Position numbers and translations under genes: made by a program. Source: Kalmusia sp. IMI 367209 (taxonomy: Eukaryota > Ascomycota > Dothideomycetes > Pleosporales > Didymosphaeriaceae). Taken from it: 64,000 nt of DNA. The notes below the pieces were generated by a model that worked only from the letters and a program-made list of their open reading frames with translations, did not search any database and had not been told where the DNA came from. The stretch covers positions 2,480,001 through 2,544,000 of the forward strand of contig JAPEUQ010000004.1 in assembly GCA_027946365.1 (NCBI GenBank). Direction: 5' to 3'. Positions 58,513 to 64,000 of the stretch are shown here, piece by piece. Numbering within the stretch: the stretch's first letter is position 1; every line of letters begins with the position of its first letter.

Positions 58513-60164
58513 AAGGCTGGCTCTTCTGCTCCCATTTCGCTTTCCTTGCCACGACATCGTCACGACCTTTTCTTTGGCTGTTAATTACCCTTCTGCATCA
58601 CTAGATCGACTGGTCCTTCTATTCCCGCCCTAGAGCGGCGGGTACGAAGAGCTTGTCATCCGATCTTTATATACCTTTCTGGGATTTTCATCTGTGTTGA
58701 AGCGGGGAGGGATTGGAGATTTGTAAGGCGAAGTGCAGGGGGAAAGTAAATCATGCGAGAGTTTGGAACTGGAGTTGGGGCGGAGAGAGGACGTCACATC
58801 TGGCTACACCTTACCTCTATTTTGGCCGACGGTTGATTCTCGTTTCTATCCGCGTTCGAGAGTCTAACTGCACGATACCCGGACGTTTACCTTTGCGGTT
58901 TGTCTGTCCTGCCTGAGTTTGTCTTCCTGTCATTCTGGAACCACTACAAAAGGCTCATACATAATCCTAAAATTGCTTGATCTTTGCTTCTTCTCTTCTC
59001 TTGTCTTCCCTGTTCTTCCTGGTCACACGCGGCCGTGTATTGTATAGTAGCAAGTAGGTGTTTTCTTAGTGTTGAGCGTCATCGGATCACGGTTTGGAGG
59101 CGGGAATGGTCTGTCTTTTTTTATCCGGGACTTGATCGTAGTTTATTTGTAGCGAGTAGCGGAATGGGTGCAGTGTGGGTGAAGCACATGGATTGAAAAA
59201 AGTGTCGTGCCAAGTAAGGTATGTACTTGAGGAAATATACAATACAGTGGTCAAGCTGGGTCAAATTAGGTCAAATTAGGTCAAGTAAATCACATCTGTT
59301 TCAAACATGGATTGTTTCTCGGTGTCCTCTATTGATAGGAAAATAGTATATCGGACGAGGCTTTGTTAGCGAGCTAAGAAACGGGATCGACGGGTCCATT
59401 CATAACTTCCATCCAAAGCCGAAGACTATTCTACTAACAGGATTGTGGGCAAATTACCTGCTTGGCATACATATTGTATATAAATGGGTCGTCTAAAATT
59501 CATCAGCCCTTTTCACCAAGCTTTGGTTGGCTATTTACCTTGACAACTCTGTTCGGCTCGCGGCGACGTGACCCATACATGCAGGACCAATCTTAGTATT
59601 CCCTTTTCCAAGGTATTTCGCTAAGGTCTGAACAAAAAGCAAACAAAGCAAAGATTGCACGAAGATGGTTCAAGGCTTACCACCCATTCTTGAACTTCTA
59701 TCAGAATTCAGAAAAGGGTTTCTCCAAAGGCTTGTGGACGTAGAATATATCGTGTAATAGATCAGGCATGCGGCGCCGTCTTCCGCCACGATCACGACCT
59801 TCGCTGGTTGCATATTCGTGCGGTTTCCATAATTTTCGTTCATTGATCTTAGAGCAGCATTGTGGATCCCATCACTTATCAATGGTAGGCTTGATAGTGA
59901 TGCACGTGTAGTAGTCAGATGGTAGGCAAGATTACGTGAAGCATGCATCGTCCCATTCGAGACCCTGAGATCATTGCCTAAATTCGACTTAACATCCTCC
60001 ACAACCCTTCCGTCTATCTTTTGAATCCTCAGCAACACTTATAAATGGATGAAAATGACAGGAAACAGGAAGCAAAATAATGTCAGGATGCACCAATCCG
60101 CCCCTTTTCCCCAACCCTCGCTGCCGCTGAAACTCTTCGCCCTCTTTTCCATTGGAAACCTCTT
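58513..60164. other. Intergenic 3' of SHO1
   Basis: 1.65 kb. It contains a small GGTCAAATTA direct repeat near 59,252-59,286. The frame at 59670-60038 (-) has 122 codons but no domain, signal or splice partner. Nothing else seen. Confidence 0.55.
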
Positions 60165-61041
60165 TCACCATCCAGCGTTACAGACCTTTTGGGCCTTCGC
60201 AACATGCTTATTGTAGGCATCAGGAAAGGCGGAGCTGGATCGATGGTCAGTGGTCGGAATGTGCGCGGGGCGGGCATCAAGTCAACTTACACTTGTACCT
60301 TCTGAGCGGCCTTTCCAATCGCAAGCTGAGGCCAATTCTTGACCTTTTTAAGGGCATTGAAGAAAAAATGGGCGCTTAGGGACTGTGGATAGATCAATAT
60401 TTCGTTCAACGTCGTAGGAGAGAAAGCCTTACTGCATCCATGCGCTCCTTAATAGATCCCCAGGAAGGACGTTGCTGGAAGATGCCAACAGAATCGTGGT
60501 CTTGGCCCACGCCATCGTGAGGGTACTTCAGAGACGCGGGAATCTTGCTATTGGCAAGGATGCGGATTGAGGATTCCTGGAAAGCGGTTGTAATGGCGAT
60601 ATAGCAAGCCCGCTTCTGCTGGCTACTAGGGAAGTCCTTCTTAGCTCGGGCGATGATGGTACGCGCATGCTTGGTTTGGACAGAATTTAGACCGGGAAGG
60701 TTGCCTTTACCGCCCGAGGGCTTCGGGGTGCAGCACTTGAAATTGGACGGACCCGGGCAAAGGCCAGACTGGGTGGAGCCACTGCATTGAGAGTTCCAGC
60801 GGCAATTGCCGCCGGTTGCGCACGTCGTCTTGACGCAGCATTTGATGTTGTCGGGCGTGCCTGGGCAGGCATTTGAGATAAAAGAACCTCCACCGCTCTG
60901 ACAGGAAGAGGTGGATATGCAGACACCGGGAGCTCCTCCAGCGCCAGTGCAAGGGCCGTTGACAGATGAACGAGGAGCCAGGGCGCTCACAATGCTCGTG
61001 GAAAGCAAAGAGACCAAGAATACAGAGTTGAGAAGCTGCAT
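60165..61041 (-). CDS. Secreted lysozyme/transglycosylase-fold hydrolase with Cys-rich N-terminal modules
   Basis: Three exons: 60433-61041, 60291-60382, 60165-60234; introns of 50 and 56 bp; 256 aa. A signal peptide (~1-20) precedes two Cys-rich segments: NGPCTG...CQSGG...ACPGTP...KCC (29-69) and CRWNSQCSG...CPGPSNFKCC (80-104). After a Gly/Pro linker comes a lysozyme-like domain: HARTIIARAK, AFQESSI with a candidate catalytic Glu156, DHDSVGIFQQRPSWGS, FNALKKVKNWPQ, IGKAAQKVQVSAFPDAYNKHVAKA. The SVGIFQQRPS/AAQ.VQ.SAFPDAY pattern is that of actinobacterial secreted cell-wall hydrolases, so bacterial origin is plausible. Likely an antibacterial peptidoglycan hydrolase outside the cell; activity is not proven. 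A TATA box lies 112 bp upstream. Confidence 0.82.
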
Positions 61042-61151
61042 TTTGGGAACCCGATATCCTAATGTTTTAAAGAAAGTCTTAGAGATGCGAGTATAGAAGG
61101 AATGCCTGGGCAGTTGGATGCTAAGCAGTTCTACGGGACTGTGCCCGTCAC

Positions 61152-61158
61152 CTTTATA
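61152..61158 (-). promoter_or_regulatory. TATA box of the lysozyme-like gene
   Basis: TATAAAG on the minus strand, 112 bp upstream of the start at 61041. Confidence 0.5.
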
Positions 61159-61320
61159 GTCGACTTGAAGAAGAGACCTCTTGAGGTCCGGAATCGAAAC
61201 ATGGTATACCAGGTCGCTGGTTTTTCTCGTGATTCGTATCGGAACCGAACAGCATATTACTATTTGACGGTCTTCATTATAACTTCAAACAATGGCGGGC
61301 CCCTTTCATCGACTGTGTCT

Positions 61321-61380
61321 TCGTATTCTCGTGGTACGCGCTCGTTGCGGAGGTCCGGCGGACCACGTGATAGAATACGA
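61321..61380. promoter_or_regulatory. Hairpin with GGTCCGGCGGACC palindrome and CACGTG E-box
   Basis: Arms TCGTATTCTCGTGGT and ACCACGTGATAGAATACGA pair with a 4-nt bulge. GGTCCG-G-CGGACC (61352-61364) abuts CACGTG (61364-61369). CCG/CGG half sites and E-boxes are typical sites for Zn2Cys6 and bHLH regulators. Location is ~280-340 bp upstream of the lysozyme-like gene. Function is inferred. Confidence 0.4.
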
Positions 61381-62090
61381 AGTATTCGGAGATTTGGATC
61401 TCGTAACGGAGGCTGAAAACCATGGATTCAACCTACCAGTGTCCTCTAACAACTCATATCATCATGTCAAATTCTCGTATATCTATTTCACTTCCTTGAC
61501 CTGTGAAACTGATCATCGGCGACCTTAGCGAAAGCTTGTTGCTCTTGTGTAACACGTCTTCAGCCTCACTGACGAGAAGTCGTAGACAGCCTTGGCCATG
61601 CGACTGAGATGGACGATCTAGATGGAAACACTCACTAATATGAATATCATACGACCTAATCTCATCGCCTCTTGTGTTAGATCGCTGAAGGCGCGCGGGG
61701 CCAGGTCTTGCACAGCGAGTCTTCGGCTTATTTCAGATAGACTAACCCAATCAGGACGCGCGTGCTACAATACGATGGAGAGTCGAAGTCAACATGGAAA
61801 ACATCCTAGTTTCACACATCTCTTAATTTATATGAAACATTAGAGAAAAATATGCTGCCTCTATCGTTAATCCTCTTAAAATACGGGCGTCTTTTGCTGC
61901 TTAGCGAACACATGTAAGAGGAAGGCTCTGTCCCTGTTTGGAATGTTTGCGAACAGCTTGGAGGGTACTCAAAGCGTGAGATAGGAAGGGGCAAGGGGTT
62001 TGGATCTGACAAGTATTCCTTAAGTCTGCTCAACACTAGATCTAATGCTTACTAGGTTTTCACGTCTGTCTTTAAGCATATCAAACACAT

Positions 62091-64000
62091 TCACGCCTTT
62101 TCGCCATCGGCAACGATTTCATCTCTCTCTTTTGAGTCGGATCCACTATCACCATGCTGCAAACTTCTCCCCAACGCATCGTGGGTCGCCTCCCATTCAG
62201 CCAATTCGTTAAGAGGCACCTTGATCAAATTGTGTGTCTGCGCGCCATCATCCAACACGATGACTTCCTGGCAAATGCGGTAGCCTTTAAGGCGTGGAAT
62301 GATGTAGATCCAGGCGACATAGTAGATCCCGCATATGATAAGACTATCCCATCGTTAGTCTGACTCATCAGCGGTGCCAGTCTCGAAGTACTTACATTGC
62401 AATACCAGTCACGATGTATGTTCCATACCAGAAAGTGACATCCCCGCCATTGCGACCCTTCGCCGGAGGATACCACGGCATAACGACCAGGTATAGCGTA
62501 ACTAGGATATTAAAGTAAACAACGACGTTCCAGGCGCGAAACTCGCTAGCTGGTAGGTTGAGGCGACGGCGGCTCCGTCTGACGAGCAACAATCCGATGA
62601 CCATGGCCAACTTAAAGATCGAATCAGGATATACTTGCAGGTCGACAACTAAAATACCCGTCAGTCTCTCGGGTCAATATAGGTATAGGGGATAGGAAAG
62701 CGACTTACTGAAGTTGAAAGCATCTCCTGCCGGCGGTCCGACAATCATGATCACTGTCAATATCCATTTGATGAAGTACGGCCCCAGAGGCGTTCCAAAA
62801 GGCCTTGTGCTTGCCCAGAATCGCGGAAAGGGAAGCACACCTTGTCTCCCACACTCTCTTATCAATCTTGACTGACCTATGAGCACAGCAACGAGGTTAC
62901 CGAAGGATGATAGAGCAATGAGAAAGTTGAGACCCTTTACCGCACGGCTGGAGCCAAGTGCGTGTTTGAAGAACAGCGCGGCCGATATTTCTTTCGATGC
63001 CAAAAGCTCGGCCTTCGGAACTAATGTGGTAGTTAGAGAAGAAGTTTTAAATTCATGTGAGCCGCGTCCCCACATGATACACTGGTTGGTCATCGTAAGA
63101 TCGTTTGCTTACCAGCTGAAAAATAGGCGACGTTAGCCAGGACATACAGTATAGCGACGATCGTCAGTGCGATGAAAGAATGTGTCCTAAGCTTCTTAAC
63201 CGGATTTTTGACCTCATTCACCACGTTGAATGCATTTTCGAATCCGGCATAAGAGAACACAATCTTGTACATGGCGTTTGTCGCTCCATACGCGGTTGCT
63301 GCACCAGCAAAGGAGTCCCGGAAGTTAATCTCAGGGTCTGCAACCTTAGTATGACCTCCCAGTACAACGAAGCCTGTGATGGCGATAAAAACAAGGGTTA
63401 AAACCTTAACCAACCCGATTCCGTTGGAGAGCTTGTACGAGAAGCGAGTGTGGAAAGCAAGAACTGTTTAAATATCAAAGTCGCCCGGAATATAGGTTTC
63501 AAGGTTGTAGGGATGCTGGTGAAGTTGACCTGAAAACAGATCCATCGCCTCCCAACGTATAGCTAAGGGCTGTATGTAACTAAGAGAAGACTCACGTAGG
63601 ACAGCGACTGTATAACCGGCAATGGCAACGCCTTTCAGCTCCCAGTTCGTAGGTGTGTGGCCATTCATTGCGAAGAGATATTTTGCCAGCACTGTTTTCA
63701 AGTCAGCAGTGGTACCAGCACAGAGGGCGATCAACATACCAATCGAGTTTCCGCTACTGAACGATAATATGACTGTCTGTACGGCAAATGCGATTGGGAA
63801 AAAGTATCTTGGACGTGGGAAAGCTTGTTCAAGATATGCGACTTCGGAGCCAGAGCGATTTGGAAAGTACGACGCGTACTCCAAGTAGACGGCAAGCGAT
63901 GACAACGAGATGATGAAACCGAGGAACCAGTATATCAAGCTCAGCCCTACTGAGCCTGTTCCAGCCAAGATTGCCGATGCTAAGTTTATTCAGTATATTC
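62091..64000 (-). CDS. MUP1: Methionine-permease-like amino acid transporter (APC superfamily), 5' end outside window
   Basis: Five exons visible: 63596-63979, 63113-63463, 62709-63020, 62396-62648, 62091-62343; a further upstream exon is beyond 64000. It has APC-superfamily helices with LAGTGSVGLSLIYWFLGF, then VAYLEQAFPRP, VVLGGH, YKIVFSYAGFENAFNVVNE, LIALSSFGNLVAVLIGQSR, REC.RQGVLPFP.FWAS and AFNFIVDLQVYPDS. The C-terminal tail is hydrophilic (NELAEW, ending DGEKA). The pattern matches fungal high-affinity methionine permeases, which import methionine and cysteine at the plasma membrane. Each join was fixed by frame and GTAAG/GTGAG donors. The first visible exon begins at an AG acceptor (63980-63981). 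About 60-80 N-terminal residues are missing from view. Confidence 0.85.

Larger units (their letters stand above)
61042..62090. other. Intergenic between lysozyme-like gene and permease
   Basis: About 1 kb with no gene. It contains the TATA box and the palindrome/E-box cluster described below. The other small open frames have no domain. Confidence 0.55.

Noticed and set aside
59670..60038. 122-codon minus-strand frame 3' of the lysozyme-like gene
   Set aside because: No domain, signal peptide or splice partner seen.

Overview
The window is a piece of a filamentous ascomycete nuclear genome (Pezizomycotina). Dothideomycetes/Pleosporales is my best guess, inferred from style and not from any search. 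Evidence: short introns of about 40-140 bp with CTGAC/CTAAC branch points, plus fungal genes such as SHO1, a bZIP-DUF3425 factor, a CFEM protein, an RO10-type dynactin subunit and a PL4 rhamnogalacturonan lyase. The sequence has two sharply different halves.

Positions 1 to about 31,450 form an extremely AT-rich, TpA-rich block. CpA is depleted, and TAA/TAG codons stand where Gln and Trp codons are expected in recognisable transposon proteins. This is the signature of repeat-induced point mutation (RIP). No intact gene is visible. The block is a nested graveyard: an hAT-type DNA transposon with terminal inverted repeats of about 1 kb, a degraded transposase, a second divergent ORF and a tandem array (1-5524); a Ty3/gypsy integrase remnant (about 6650-8300); a less-mutated 3.0 kb LTR element with 480 bp LTRs and a TTATA target duplication (11366-14394); four copies of an unclassified 1.2 kb element, three with 11-bp target duplications (8311, 14792, rearranged near 16.1-16.9 kb, 20556); and a 14.1 kb LTR-bounded composite (17038-31181). 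The composite holds a plus-strand gag-pol, a minus-strand pol of a second gypsy element and a transposase-less hAT derivative (28298-30410). Its pre-insertion target is preserved in another repeat copy near 6.55 kb.

From about 31.5 kb the composition becomes normal genic. Gene models were built by hand from frames and splice sites. In order: bZIP-DUF3425 transcription factor (-), SDR oxidoreductase (+), RidA-like protein (+), secreted PL4 lyase (+), CFEM GPI-type protein (-), full-size ABCB transporter (-), methylcrotonyl-CoA carboxylase beta subunit (-), NAD(P)HX epimerase (-), mitochondrial ribosomal protein bS16m (+), vacuolar AVT-type amino acid transporter (-), RO10/dynactin p24 (+), osmosensor SHO1 (+), a secreted lysozyme-fold hydrolase resembling actinobacterial proteins (-), and a methionine-permease-like transporter (-, 5' end outside the window).

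Most genic neighbours are unrelated housekeeping or membrane functions. The bZIP/SDR/RidA trio beside the AT block could be a small regulated unit. NAD(P)HX epimerase and bS16m share a short divergent promoter, and so do the AVT transporter and RO10. Possible novelties: the 1.2 kb element family with 11-bp duplications and a little-mutated stub in the gene-rich half; the two-gene hAT element; an apparent frameshift in the PL4 gene offset by an earlier splice donor; and the lysozyme-like gene as a candidate bacterial acquisition.
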